This document shows positions 28,512 to 38,001 of a DNA stretch of 64,000 nt, piece after piece. The position numbers and the translations under genes were made by a program. The DNA comes from Bacteroidota bacterium (GTDB taxonomy: Bacteria; Bacteroidota; Bacteroidia; Bacteroidales; VadinHA17), in NCBI GenBank assembly GCA_016718875.1, contig JADKBL010000058.1, forward strand, positions 108,479-172,478, in the 5' to 3' direction. The stretch's first letter is position 1, and every line of letters starts with the position of its first letter. The notes beneath the pieces were generated by a model, which searched no databases, had not been told where the DNA came from, and saw only the letters and a list, made by a program, of their open reading frames with translations.

Positions 28512-28617
28512 TCATCTCCCGTCTCTTTCCGGGATTAGGTTTTGGCACCGTTTCCTGCACTATCGCAGATTGGTTGCCAGGGTTTCCAGGAGCCTAATCT
28601 CTCCGCCCTTCTTAATA
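28512..28617 (-). ncRNA. SAM-I (S-box) riboswitch upstream of metY
   Basis: On the - strand the S-box order is complete: AAGAAGGGCGGAGAGATTAGG, where P1/P2 begin, then CTCCTGGAAACCCTGGCAACC, the P3 stem TCTGC/GTGCAGG region, GGTGCCAAAACCTAATCC and the closing CGGGAGATGAT. The hallmark blocks GCGGAGAGA, CTGGCAACC and GGTGCCAAA have normal spacing. It senses SAM and should repress metY-hom and perhaps metH-metF. The classical terminator is not obvious downstream. Confidence 0.93.
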
Positions 28618-28663
28618 AAAACCAAACACCCTAGTTGAAGAAGGAATATTTGATTTGTGGGTA

Positions 28664-28694
28664 CAAAGGTAGAAAGGAATTTTGATTTTGCAAA
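28664..28694 (-). promoter_or_regulatory. Promoter of the metY operon
   Basis: On the - strand TTTG (28691-28694), 19 bases, TACCTTTG (28664-28671): an exact match to the Bacteroidetes promoter pattern. It lies about 50 bases upstream of the SAM-I aptamer. Confidence 0.7.
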
Positions 28695-28809
28695 CGAGTT
28701 CACTTTTAATTGTCTAATTAATAATGCTCAACAGATGAATTGGTGAGGGGGAGAGAGGGAGAGGGGGAGAATATATCAGCCTTTCTCCTCTTCTCCCCTT
28801 CTCCCTTTC

Positions 28810-28840
28810 TTTCGATATAAAGAGAAATCTCTTACTTTTG
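28810..28840 (+). promoter_or_regulatory. Promoter of cysS
   Basis: TTTC (28810-28813), 19 bases, then TACTTTTG (28833-28840), a perfect -7 box with one mismatch in the -33 box. The start codon follows 17 bases later. A purine/pyrimidine-rich inverted stretch (gggagagagggag... ctcttctccccttctccc) precedes it at 28746-28808. Confidence 0.5.
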
Positions 28841-28857
28841 CTTTATAATTCAAATCT

Positions 28858-30329
28858 ATGCAGAATAACCTGGTCATATACAACAGCCTCTCCAGAAAGA
28901 AGGAAACTTTTAAAGCAATCAATTATCCGTTCGTGGGTCTTTATGTTTGCGGACCAACTGTTTACAGTGATGCACATCTCGGACATGCAAGGCCTGCAAT
29001 AATATTTGATGTGCTTCACAGGTATCTGCTCCACCTGGGTTATAAGGTGAGATATGTAAGGAATATCACCGATGTAGGTCACCTTGAGGATGAAACAGCA
29101 GGAGAAGGAGAAGACAGGATTACAAAAAAAGCGCGTCAGGAGCATCTTGAACCTATGGAGGTTGTGCAAAAGTACCTTAATACCTATCACAGGAACCTCG
29201 ATCAGCTCAATACTCTTCCCCCATCAATTGAGCCAAGAGCAAGCGGACATATCATTGAACAGCAGGAACTTATAAAAGAGATACTCGAAAAAGGCTACGC
29301 CTACGAAGTGAATGGTTCTGTCTATTTTGATGTTCTTAAATACAACGAAAAATATAAATACGGGAAATTATCCGGACGAATACTTGAAGATCTTCAGAGT
29401 AATACCCGTACTCTGGAAGGACAGGATGAGAAGAAGAACTCATTCGATTTTGCTCTCTGGAAAAAAGCTGCTCCTGAGCATATAATGAAATGGCCATCGC
29501 CCTGGAGTGTTGGCTTTCCCGGCTGGCACCTCGAGTGCTCTGCAATGAGTGTCAAGTACCTGGGCGATGTATTCGATATTCACGGAGGAGGAATGGATCT
29601 CCAGTTTCCGCATCACGAATGTGAGATAGCCCAATCGACAGCAGCTCATGGAAAGGAATCTGTCAACTACTGGATGCATAATAACATGATCACAATCAAT
29701 GGGCAGAAGATGGCCAGGTCGCTTGGTAATTTCATTACCCTCGACCAGCTCTTCAGCGGAAATCATCCGGTTCTTACCCAGGCTTACAGCCCGATGACTA
29801 TCAGGTTCTTTATTCTGCAGGCACATTACAGGAGCACTGTTGATTTCTCAAATGAAGCTCTGCAGGCTGCAGAAAAAGGCATGCAAAAGCTTATGAAAGC
29901 TATTGAAACACTCAATAAACTTAAACCATCTGCTACCTCAACTGTTGATATTGATAAGCTTAGGAAAAAATGCTACGAAGCTCTCGATGATGATCTGAAC
30001 AGCCCTATAGTACTGTCTCATTTGTTTGAAGGTGTGAGGATAGTTAATTCTTTGCTCGATGGTACTGAAAAAACAGATGAAACGGGACTTCAGTCTTTAA
30101 AGGAATTCTTCAATACGTTTGTTTTTGAAATACTCGGGTTAAAGGATGAATCGTCAGGGACAGGTGATGAAAAGCTTACTGATGAACTGATGAAGATAAT
30201 AATTGAACTTCGGCAGGAAGCAAAGAATAAAAAGAGTGGGCAGCATCGGATAAGATCAGGAATGATCTGAAGAATGTTGGTGTTAATCTGAAGGATACTA
30301 AGGACGGGGCAAGTTGGGAGAAAGAATGA
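28858..30329 (+). CDS. cysS: Cysteine-tRNA ligase, frameshifted near the C-terminus
   Basis: About 490 residues when repaired. The class I core is clear: zinc ligand and HIGH motif in VCGPTVYSDAHLGHARP, WHLECSAMS, HHECEIAQS and the KMSKS variant KMARSLGNF. The frame ends early at 30268 as written, but adding one A to the A5 run at 30229-30233 restores the expected tail EWAASDKIRNDLKNVGVNLK and a stop at 30327. The frame therefore continues right up to the corrupted homopolymer block, which begins just after the stop. A consensus error is the simplest explanation. Confidence 0.93.
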
Positions 30330-30945
<616 letters not shown>

Positions 30946-30970
30946 TCTCTGCAAATAATTATGAAATCTT

Positions 30971-32947
30971 ATGTCAGACAAATATAAATCTCCATATATC
31001 TCCACTGAAGTACTGATCGGTACTGTACCACTTGGTGGTATGAATCCCATCCGTATTCAGTCGATGACAAATACAGATACCCTCGACACCAAAGCCTCTG
31101 TTTCGCAATGCATCAGGATTATAGAAGCCGGCGCTGATTATGTCAGACTTACGGCACAGGGCGTCAGGGAGGCAGAAAACCTTGCAGTTATAAAGAAGGA
31201 GTTGAGGAAGGCAGGGTTCACTGCACCGCTTATTGCAGATATTCATTTCAATCCTGCAGCTGCAGAAACAGCAGCCCGGCTTGTAGAAAAGGTAAGGATC
31301 AATCCGGGAAATTATGTAGACAAAAGGGCCTCTTTTGAATCAAGGGAACTAACTGAAATAGAGTATAATGAGGAGCTTGAAAAAATACATTCAAAGCTGC
31401 TTCCGCTTATTAATATATGTCGCGAAAATAAAACAGTTATAAGGGTCGGGATTAACCACGGATCACTTTCCGACAGGGTCATGACCCGCTATGGTAACAC
31501 TCCTAAAGGGATGGTTGCTTCAGCCATGGAATTCATAAGGATCTTCAGGTCTGAGAATTTCGGAGACCTGGTGCTTTCAATGAAATCATCCGACACATCA
31601 GTTATGATAGAAGCCACCCGCCAGCTTGTCGGAATGATGCAGGATGAAGGAGTTTCATATCCTTTGCACCTTGGAGTTACGGAGGCTGGTGAGGGAGAAG
31701 ACGGCAGGGTCAGATCTGCGGCAGGCATAGGAGCATTACTTTCGGAAGGAATAGGAGATACAATAAGAGTTTCACTGTCAGAAAGTCCTGAAGAGGAGAT
31801 TCCGGTTGCCAGGAAACTTGCTGAATATTATCCGAGAGGATTTGCCGAAAACAAACCATCTCCTGCAGCGGAATACAAAACTCCGTCTGTGAAACCTGAA
31901 ATATTCAGGAAAACCAATGGCCCGGTTGTTGTTGCCAACATGACCTCATATCCGGAAATAAACTCCGGTTCATACAGCGATGCCGGATTCAGGGTAAACA
32001 GCGAAACACTTGAAGTTAGAAGAACTGATGGCTCCGCTGACCTTGTGATGGCTTCAGGATTTCCTAAAATGCTTCCCGTGGAAGTAAACCTTGTACTTCC
32101 ATACAAAAAGTGGTTCGAGTATACCGATGATCCCAGGATATTTCCACTTTTTTCACCTGAGACATACCACGAAAATGTAATGAGGTCTGAAAGGCTTAAC
32201 CTGTTGCTTACCGGTTCTCATTTTGATATAAGATACCTCAAAAAACCTGATCCTTCAGTAATAAGTGTAGTATTTACATTTAATCCCGAAAAAGAGAGGT
32301 ACGCCCCAGACAAGTTCTTTAACAGCCTTGCAGAGAACGGATTGAGCCATAACATTATACTTAATCCTGTCTTCCGTGAAAACAACCCGGAAGATCTCCG
32401 TATAAAGGCATCAGCTCTGCTGGGAAGGTATCTCAACGATAAGCAGGTTGCAGGCATCTGTCTGGTCAATATTGGCGACATAAGTTTCCGTGAAGTTACT
32501 TCCCTTGCATTCTCCATACTCCAGTGCACAGAAACCCGTATCACACGTACTATGTATCTCTCCTGCCCCACCTGCGGAAGGACAAAATTCAATCTGCAGG
32601 AGTCAGTCAGAAAAGTTAAAGAGGCAACCGGACACCTCAAAGGGCTTAAGATTGCAGTAATGGGATGTATAGTTAATGGTCCCGGTGAAATGGCAGGTGC
32701 AGATTATGGGTATGTAGGTGCAGGGAACGGCAAAGTACATATCTACAGAGGTACAGAACCTGTGCTTAAGAATATTGCTGAAAAGGATGCGGTGGAGGAG
32801 TTGCTGAAGTTGATTGAGAAGGACCAGACTCCCCCCTGCCCCCCTAAGGGGGGTTCGGTTATAACAGAATTAAAGATGGGGGGTTACCCCCTTCAGGGGG
32901 GGCTGCGAGGCGGGGCAGCGGACCGGGAATCTCAGGCAAGCTTATAA
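30971..32947 (+). CDS. ispG: 4-hydroxy-3-methylbut-2-enyl diphosphate synthase, long form
   Basis: 658 residues; the long form (with an extra domain between barrel and iron-sulfur domain) is typical of Bacteroidetes, Chlamydiae and plants. An N-terminal TIM barrel (PIRIQSMTNTDTLDTKAS) comes first, and the [4Fe-4S] domain near the end has CPTCGRTKFNL and GCIVNGPGEMAGADYGYVG. It performs the sixth step of the MEP isoprenoid pathway, reducing MEcPP to HMBPP. The natural end appears to be near LLKLIEKD; the last roughly 40 residues (TPPCPPKGGS and onward) are encoded by an inserted palindromic repeat. The ORF runs 16 bases into the end of rnr. Confidence 0.94.
   Translation: MSDKYKSPYISTEVLIGTVPLGGMNPIRIQSMTNTDTLDTKASVSQCIRIIEAGADYVRLTAQGVREAENLAVIKKELRKAGFTAPLIADIHFNPAAAETAARLVEKVRINPGNYVDKRASFESRELTEIEYNEELEKIHSKLLPLINICRENKTVIRVGINHGSLSDRVMTRYGNTPKGMVASAMEFIRIFRSENFGDLVLSMKSSDTSVMIEATRQLVGMMQDEGVSYPLHLGVTEAGEGEDGRVRSAAGIGALLSEGIGDTIRVSLSESPEEEIPVARKLAEYYPRGFAENKPSPAAEYKTPSVKPEIFRKTNGPVVVANMTSYPEINSGSYSDAGFRVNSETLEVRRTDGSADLVMASGFPKMLPVEVNLVLPYKKWFEYTDDPRIFPLFSPETYHENVMRSERLNLLLTGSHFDIRYLKKPDPSVISVVFTFNPEKERYAPDKFFNSLAENGLSHNIILNPVFRENNPEDLRIKASALLGRYLNDKQVAGICLVNIGDISFREVTSLAFSILQCTETRITRTMYLSCPTCGRTKFNLQESVRKVKEATGHLKGLKIAVMGCIVNGPGEMAGADYGYVGAGNGKVHIYRGTEPVLKNIAEKDAVEELLKLIEKDQTPPCPPKGGSVITELKMGGYPLQGGLRGGAADRESQASL
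32830..32903. repeat. C/G palindromic repeats inside the 3' end of ispG
   Basis: CCCCCC-TAA-GGGGGG (32839-32853) and ACCCCCT-TC-AGGGGG (32886-32900) are copies of the family seen at 25730-25804. They lie in frame with ispG and supply its C-terminal tail. Confidence 0.75.
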
Positions 32948-35061
32948 TCCAGCTGCTTCTTCTGAAGGTCAGCTTTCACCACTTCAATATTCACGCGGTC
33001 ACCGAGTGTATATAATTTGCCTGTTGAGCGTCCGCGGATGCAGTAGTTCTCCTCATCATATTCATAGTAATCATCGGCCAGCTCCCGTATATGGATCATT
33101 CCTTCACACTGATTCTCAATAATCTCCACATAGATCCCCCATTCTGTCACACCTGAAATTACTCCTTCAAAGACTTTACCAAGCTTATCGCTCATATACT
33201 CCACCTGTTTGTATTTGACAGATGCTCTTTCCGCTTCAGCAGCAAGTCGCTCCATCTTTGAGGAATGATCACAAAGCTTCTGATATTTTTCAGGTGCAGT
33301 TGGCTTTTCCTCAGAGAGATAATATGATAAAAGACGGTGTACCATCATATCGGGATAGCGGCGGATGGGTGAGGTAAAATGTGTATAATACTTAAATGCC
33401 AGTCCATAATGACCGATATTATCTGTTGAATAAACTGCCTTGGCCATTGACCTCAGAGCCAGGGTTTCAATGATGTTCTGCTCCTTCTTGCCTTCAACAG
33501 AACGAAGCAGCTTGTTCATTGCCTTCGACAATGATGTCTTGTCGTCATCAACAAGCTTATATCCGAACCGCGTAATAAAATGACTGAAGTTGCTGATCTT
33601 TTCAGGATCGGGCTTATCATGAATACGATACACAAAGGGTTTTGCATGAAGCTTTTTCCCGACATACTCTGCTACCCTTTTGTTTGCCAGGAGCATGAAT
33701 TCCTCGATCAGCTGGTTCGAGGTTCCCATCTCGCGAAACTTAATCCCGACAGGTTTACCTGCCTCATCCAGATCAAACCTTATCTCAATTCTTTCAAAGG
33801 CAAAAGCACCTGAGGAAAAACGTTTTGTTCTCAGCTGCTGGGCAAGCCTGTGCAGGACAAGGATCTGTTCCTTCATCTCACCATCACCGGTATCAATAAC
33901 CATCTGGGCCTCGCCATAGGAAAACCTTTTGTCGGAATTGATGATTGTTCTTCCAAACCACTCATCAATTATCTCCGATTTGTCATTAAGCTCAAAAACA
34001 GCTGAATATGTCAGCTTGTCTTCTGCCGGACTAAGCGAGCAGACATTATTCGACAGCTTTTCTGGAAGCATCGGAACAACCCTGTCGACAAGATATATTG
34101 AAGTTGCCCTGCTCTTTGCCTCATCCTCAACAAGCGAACCGGGCCTTACATAATGTGTAACATCGGCAATATGAACTCCCACCTCCCAATGACCGTTTTC
34201 AAGCTTTCTTAAAGACAAAGCATCATCAAAATCTTTTGCATCAGCAGGATCGATAGTGAAGGTAGGGATCTTCCGGAAATCACGTCGCGATTTTATATCA
34301 TGTTCAGTAATTACAGATGGTATATTGGCAGCATCGGCTTCAACCTCTTCAGTAAAATGGTAAGGCAGTTCAAACTCAGCAAGGATGGCATGCATCTCCG
34401 TCTCATTGAGACCCGGATAGCCCAGTACATTAATAATCTCAGCAACCGGATTTTTTGACTTAGGATCCCAGTCGACAACCTTTGCAACAGCTTTCTGTCC
34501 CTGTTTGGCGCCGTTAAGCTTTGCAGTCGGGATAAAAAGGTCGAACGGCATATTCTTGTTGTCAGGAATAAGGAAGGCAAAGTTAGGCATCACCTCAACT
34601 GTTCCTACAAATGTGGTTTTTGACCTTTCTATTATCTCCACCACCTCGCCTTCAGGTCTAGCCCCTTTGCGCTTGGCGTAGAGTCTGATCTTTACCTTAT
34701 CTCCATTAAGGGCCGTTCTGAGGTTTTTGGCTGTCACAAACACGTCATCTTCAATCTCATCATTTGTAATGAAGCCATAACCCATCCTTGTAAGGTCAAC
34801 AACCCCTGTTATGAATCCATGAGGCTGCCTTATCTTGTATTTTCCATGATAGACCTCCTGCAGAGTGTTTTTCTTCGTAAGATCTTTAAGAATATCAGCT
34901 ATCATCTGACGTGTGGGCGAATCACCCACATCCAGCCGTTTAGCTACCTGTTTATAGTTGAAACCATTGTCAGGACTTTTTGACAATACGGCAATTATCT
35001 GTTCGGTAAGTGCTTCCCTTGAAACACCGGGGGTTTTGTCACCCCTGTTCTTTCTGCCCAT
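32932..35061 (-). CDS. rnr: Ribonuclease R
   Basis: 709 residues. Order: N-terminal winged helix (residues about 17-80), two cold-shock/OB domains, the RNB catalytic domain with the metal-binding Asp cluster in TIDPADAKDFDDALSLRK (near residue 270) and HFTSPIRRYPDMMVHRLL, then a C-terminal S1 domain (FEGVISGVTEWGIYVEIIEN). It degrades structured RNA 3' to 5'. The basic C-terminal tail of E. coli RNase R is short or absent. Convergent with ispG. Confidence 0.95.
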   Translation of the reverse strand: MGRKNRGDKTPGVSREALTEQIIAVLSKSPDNGFNYKQVAKRLDVGDSPTRQMIADILKDLTKKNTLQEVYHGKYKIRQPHGFITGVVDLTRMGYGFITNDEIEDDVFVTAKNLRTALNGDKVKIRLYAKRKGARPEGEVVEIIERSKTTFVGTVEVMPNFAFLIPDNKNMPFDLFIPTAKLNGAKQGQKAVAKVVDWDPKSKNPVAEIINVLGYPGLNETEMHAILAEFELPYHFTEEVEADAANIPSVITEHDIKSRRDFRKIPTFTIDPADAKDFDDALSLRKLENGHWEVGVHIADVTHYVRPGSLVEDEAKSRATSIYLVDRVVPMLPEKLSNNVCSLSPAEDKLTYSAVFELNDKSEIIDEWFGRTIINSDKRFSYGEAQMVIDTGDGEMKEQILVLHRLAQQLRTKRFSSGAFAFERIEIRFDLDEAGKPVGIKFREMGTSNQLIEEFMLLANKRVAEYVGKKLHAKPFVYRIHDKPDPEKISNFSHFITRFGYKLVDDDKTSLSKAMNKLLRSVEGKKEQNIIETLALRSMAKAVYSTDNIGHYGLAFKYYTHFTSPIRRYPDMMVHRLLSYYLSEEKPTAPEKYQKLCDHSSKMERLAAEAERASVKYKQVEYMSDKLGKVFEGVISGVTEWGIYVEIIENQCEGMIHIRELADDYYEYDEENYCIRGRSTGKLYTLGDRVNIEVVKADLQKKQLDYKLA

Positions 35062-35074
35062 ATTCAGTTTTTTA

Positions 35075-35082
35075 CAAAAGTA
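35075..35082 (-). promoter_or_regulatory. Probable -7 element of the rnr promoter
   Basis: On the - strand TACTTTTG matches TAnnTTTG, 13 bases before the rnr start codon. A -33 TTTG at the right distance is not evident. Confidence 0.4.
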
Positions 35083-35123
35083 CTAAAAGGGCACGACTAT
35101 ATTGTCCTGAAGTGTGTTACAAT

Positions 35124-36071
35124 TTAAATAAGCTTATTTTCAAGAAGATATTTCACAGCCTCCTGAACAGCCTGCAAAGATGTGTAACGCGGATTATAAT
35201 TTATCAGCTTCTTCGCTTTTTCAATGCTGCAATTTGGACTGTGGGCTATGTGATCCCAGGTGGCATCAGCATCCTTCACGATGACAGTTTTTTTCCATTT
35301 CTCCCATGGCAAAAATTTAAGCTTAGCTTCCCTGCCAAACCACTCAACCATAGCTGTTGCATATCCCCTGAGTGTAAGAGCCTGAGGTGATACAACATGG
35401 AAACTCTCACCTATTGCATTATTCCTGTAATTAATAGCTTTAATAAATGATTGGGCAACATCTTCGGCATGGACATGATGAACAGTTTCCATTCCCAGGT
35501 TTGGCAAAGCAAGCTCTTTTCCTGCAGCAAGTGTTTTATAGACATCAGGATTGAAATTACCGGCAGGATTAAGAGGAATCCAGCCCGGACCAACAATATG
35601 CCCGGGATGAAGAATTGTTGCAGGAAAACCTGTCATCCTTGAATAGGATAAAAGCCATGATTCAATGGCAGCTTTCTTTATCCCGTAATCTCCGAATGGC
35701 TTCCGGGGCTGGGTTTCATCTGTCGGTACCTGTTCACTGAAACCATGAATCCAGATAGTTCCGCACTGCAGAAAATGCTGTACTTTACCATTAAGGGCTT
35801 CAGCAATCAGCCTTGCACTTTCAGGTGTAAAGCAGATCATATCAATCACAACATCAGGTGAAAGTTTAGCTATCTTTTTGCCGAATGTTTTCTTGCTGTC
35901 CTCCTCATCGCGGTCAATTACAAGCTGTTTAACATCAGCCCATGCTGCATGATCTGCATAAGGTTTTCTTTTCTGTCTGCTCACTGATATCACCTCATGT
36001 CCGGCTGTGACCAGTCCCGGAACAAGATATGTACCCACATGTCCGGTACCTCCGATAACTACTATTTTCAT
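35124..36071 (-). CDS. NAD-dependent epimerase/dehydratase family protein
   Basis: 315 residues, extended short-chain dehydrogenase fold. The N-terminal nucleotide-binding motif is VVIGGTGHVGTYLVPGLV (GxxGxxG). The catalytic YxxxK appears as YGIKKAAIE, preceded by the Ser/Thr region HFLQCGTIWIHG. HPGHIVGPGW and VHHVHAEDVAQSFIKAI are also typical. It probably acts on a nucleotide sugar or a similar small molecule; the substrate is unknown. It stands alone, upstream of rnr and divergent from the membrane protein at 36189. Confidence 0.85.
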   Translation of the reverse strand: MKIVVIGGTGHVGTYLVPGLVTAGHEVISVSRQKRKPYADHAAWADVKQLVIDRDEEDSKKTFGKKIAKLSPDVVIDMICFTPESARLIAEALNGKVQHFLQCGTIWIHGFSEQVPTDETQPRKPFGDYGIKKAAIESWLLSYSRMTGFPATILHPGHIVGPGWIPLNPAGNFNPDVYKTLAAGKELALPNLGMETVHHVHAEDVAQSFIKAINYRNNAIGESFHVVSPQALTLRGYATAMVEWFGREAKLKFLPWEKWKKTVIVKDADATWDHIAHSPNCSIEKAKKLINYNPRYTSLQAVQEAVKYLLENKLI

Positions 36072-36151
36072 AATGTTGTTTTCTATACTGAAGTTTTGTC
36101 TGTAGCTAAGGTAACAAAAGGATTTCTTTCATGGCCAATCCAGGTCCCAAA

Positions 36152-36183
36152 TTTGAAAATGTTACATAATAACTGTAATTTTG
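36152..36183 (+). promoter_or_regulatory. Promoter of the membrane protein gene at 36189
   Basis: TTTG (36152-36155), 20 bases, TAATTTTG (36176-36183). The start codon lies only 5 bases after the -7 box, so the message would be leaderless or nearly so. Confidence 0.5.
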
Positions 36184-36188
36184 ATTCT

Positions 36189-37562
36189 ATGACAAAAAGA
36201 TTGACTATTCTTTCAGTATTAATCCTTTTAACATTTCTGCAGCTATCAGCACAGGAGTATTCGGCCTTAAGGTACTGGAATATGGAGCAGGATCTGACCT
36301 ATAACAATCTGCTCGAACGGCAAAATAAAGGTGAAATACTGACCCAGGAAGAAGAGAAATCCATTGCAGATCATAAAGTGAAGCTTGCGGATTATTTTGA
36401 AAGGATGCCGGATGATGAAAAGGCCGTTTATTATAAAAACAGGGCCTCCTGGAAAGAAAAACAGCAGAATGTATATAGTGCCCCACCTCAACAATCAACT
36501 GATGTATATGCAGGTGACAGGAGCAAGTTCACACAATATCTTATAATGAATGGTATTTCCGGCGCTTTCTACGGAGGCGCTGCATCATTCGTGATTGGAG
36601 TGGAAGACGGCGGTTCTGTAACCGGAATAACCCTGCTGTCAGCGGGATTGTCTGTGTTGGTTCCTGTACTGACTATCAGGGACAAATATGTCTCATATAA
36701 TTCCCTGTCGCTTTCGAACCATGGCAAAATTTTAGGTGCGATGCAGGGTTTAGCATTTGGAATATTATTAACAGGGGATAATGTTAATGAAGGCAAGCTT
36801 CTCGTTACTCTTTCTGCTGCAACAAGTATTGCAATGGGAAGAGTTGGCTATTCACTTGGAAAAACCAGACCCTGGACAGAAGGCAGGGCAGCACTTTATG
36901 CATTTTATGGTACATTAATGCCATTTGAAGGGCTGGCACTTGCAACAGCCTTCGAGACGTATGATGCCAGAATTTACGGATTGAGCTCCCTGGCTTTCGG
37001 AGCCGGAGGATACTTAATGGCTGATGCAATATCAAAGCGAAATAATTTTACACGAGGCGATATAACTGCTACGGGAACTCTTGCAACACTTAACGGATTA
37101 CTTGGATTTTCCATAATGAGTGATATTGGCGAGGAAACTTTAGATTTTCAACCCGGGACGATTCTGCTTCCCGCCATCGGAGCACTCGGGTCATCTCTGG
37201 TCGGACATCTCTGGCTTAAAGATGCCAGGCTTACAAATCAGCAGGGAAGAAATGTTGCGCTTGCTTCAGCTGGCGGTTCCATTATTGGTCTTGGATTTAT
37301 AGCGCTGGCAGGAGCTGAAAAGCCTGCTCCATATTATGTTACAGGATATATAGCAGGGATGTCAACATATGCCCTGATGATTAATGCCTATAAAAAGAAA
37401 AACAATTTTTCACTCCCTCAAAAAGAGATAAAGACCGGATGGAATTTCAATCTGACTCCCCAGAATATATTCATTAACAGGAAAATTGCACCTTATGCCC
37501 TGGCTAATCCGGGTAAAAGAGTTGATTTGCTTCCTGCATTTTCTGCAACACTGACATTCTGA
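36189..37562 (+). CDS. Hypothetical membrane protein
   Basis: 457 residues. I chose ATG 36189 because it gives a signal peptide (MTKRLTILSVLILLTFLQLS, cleaved near SA-Q); longer upstream starts would run into the opposite gene. Residues about 25-100 are charged and helical (EEEKSIADHKVKLADYFERM). From about residue 115 on there are many glycine- and alanine-rich hydrophobic segments (GISGAFYGGAASFVIGVEDG, LGALGSSLVGHLWL-type), suggesting repeated membrane or beta-barrel elements. No family was recognised. It precedes the PqqD-HprK-like set on the same strand with a 46-base gap and may belong to it. Confidence 0.7.
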   Translation: MTKRLTILSVLILLTFLQLSAQEYSALRYWNMEQDLTYNNLLERQNKGEILTQEEEKSIADHKVKLADYFERMPDDEKAVYYKNRASWKEKQQNVYSAPPQQSTDVYAGDRSKFTQYLIMNGISGAFYGGAASFVIGVEDGGSVTGITLLSAGLSVLVPVLTIRDKYVSYNSLSLSNHGKILGAMQGLAFGILLTGDNVNEGKLLVTLSAATSIAMGRVGYSLGKTRPWTEGRAALYAFYGTLMPFEGLALATAFETYDARIYGLSSLAFGAGGYLMADAISKRNNFTRGDITATGTLATLNGLLGFSIMSDIGEETLDFQPGTILLPAIGALGSSLVGHLWLKDARLTNQQGRNVALASAGGSIIGLGFIALAGAEKPAPYYVTGYIAGMSTYALMINAYKKKNNFSLPQKEIKTGWNFNLTPQNIFINRKIAPYALANPGKRVDLLPAFSATLTF

Positions 37563-37608
37563 ACCCGCCGGAATTTTAATACATTTAGTGATTAATATTT
37601 CACTTTCA

Positions 37609-37890
37609 ATGAGCCTGAAATCAATCCCTTTGCATTCTCCTTCAGTTGTTACACGTAAAACAGGTAATGAGTATGTCCTTGTACCGATTGCAAATAACAT
37701 TGCTGACATGAACAGTGTATTTACCCTGAATGAAACCGGGGGATATATCTGGGAGCTTATTGACGGTAGAAGAGATGTTGAAGCAATCATAGCTGAGATG
37801 GTTAAAGAATATGATACAGACGAAGCTACAGCCCGGGAGGATGTTATGAATTTTCTGGAGAAGATGAAGGGGTATTTGATAATTAATTGA
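37609..37890 (+). CDS. PqqD-family (RRE) protein
   Basis: 93 residues from ATG 37609; an in-frame GTG at 37588 is possible. The PqqD fold is suggested by LNETGGYIWELIDGRRDVEA (residues about 43-62) and the following helical EMVKEYDTDEATAREDVMNF. PqqD-like domains recognise leader peptides of ribosomally made peptides. It heads a set with the HPr-kinase-like, S26-type and ABC exporter genes. No precursor peptide or modifying enzyme is seen nearby, so its target is unknown. Confidence 0.8.
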   Translation: MSLKSIPLHSPSVVTRKTGNEYVLVPIANNIADMNSVFTLNETGGYIWELIDGRRDVEAIIAEMVKEYDTDEATAREDVMNFLEKMKGYLIIN

Positions 37891-37892
37891 AA

Positions 37893-37990
37893 TCCACCTC
37901 TCCCCAACCCCTCCCCCGGGGAGGGAGGGGCAAATCCAATACAGTTTTTGCCCACTTCTCTCCCGGTAGAAGGGGGTTAGGGGGATGAGG
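37893..37990. repeat. C/G palindromic repeats between PqqD and HPr-kinase-like genes
   Basis: CCCCTCCCCC-GGGGAGGGAGGGG around 37910-37932 and TCTCCCGG...GGGTTAGGGGGATG around 37960-37988 fill the 111-base spacer. Same family as 25730-25804. No other feature is visible here. Confidence 0.65.
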
Positions 37991-38001
37991 CTTACAAACT
38001 G

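Noticed and set aside
35997..36188. Extended N-terminus (64 residues) for the membrane protein at 36189
   Set aside because: It would overlap the opposite epimerase start and bury the clear signal peptide; a promoter lies directly before ATG 36189.
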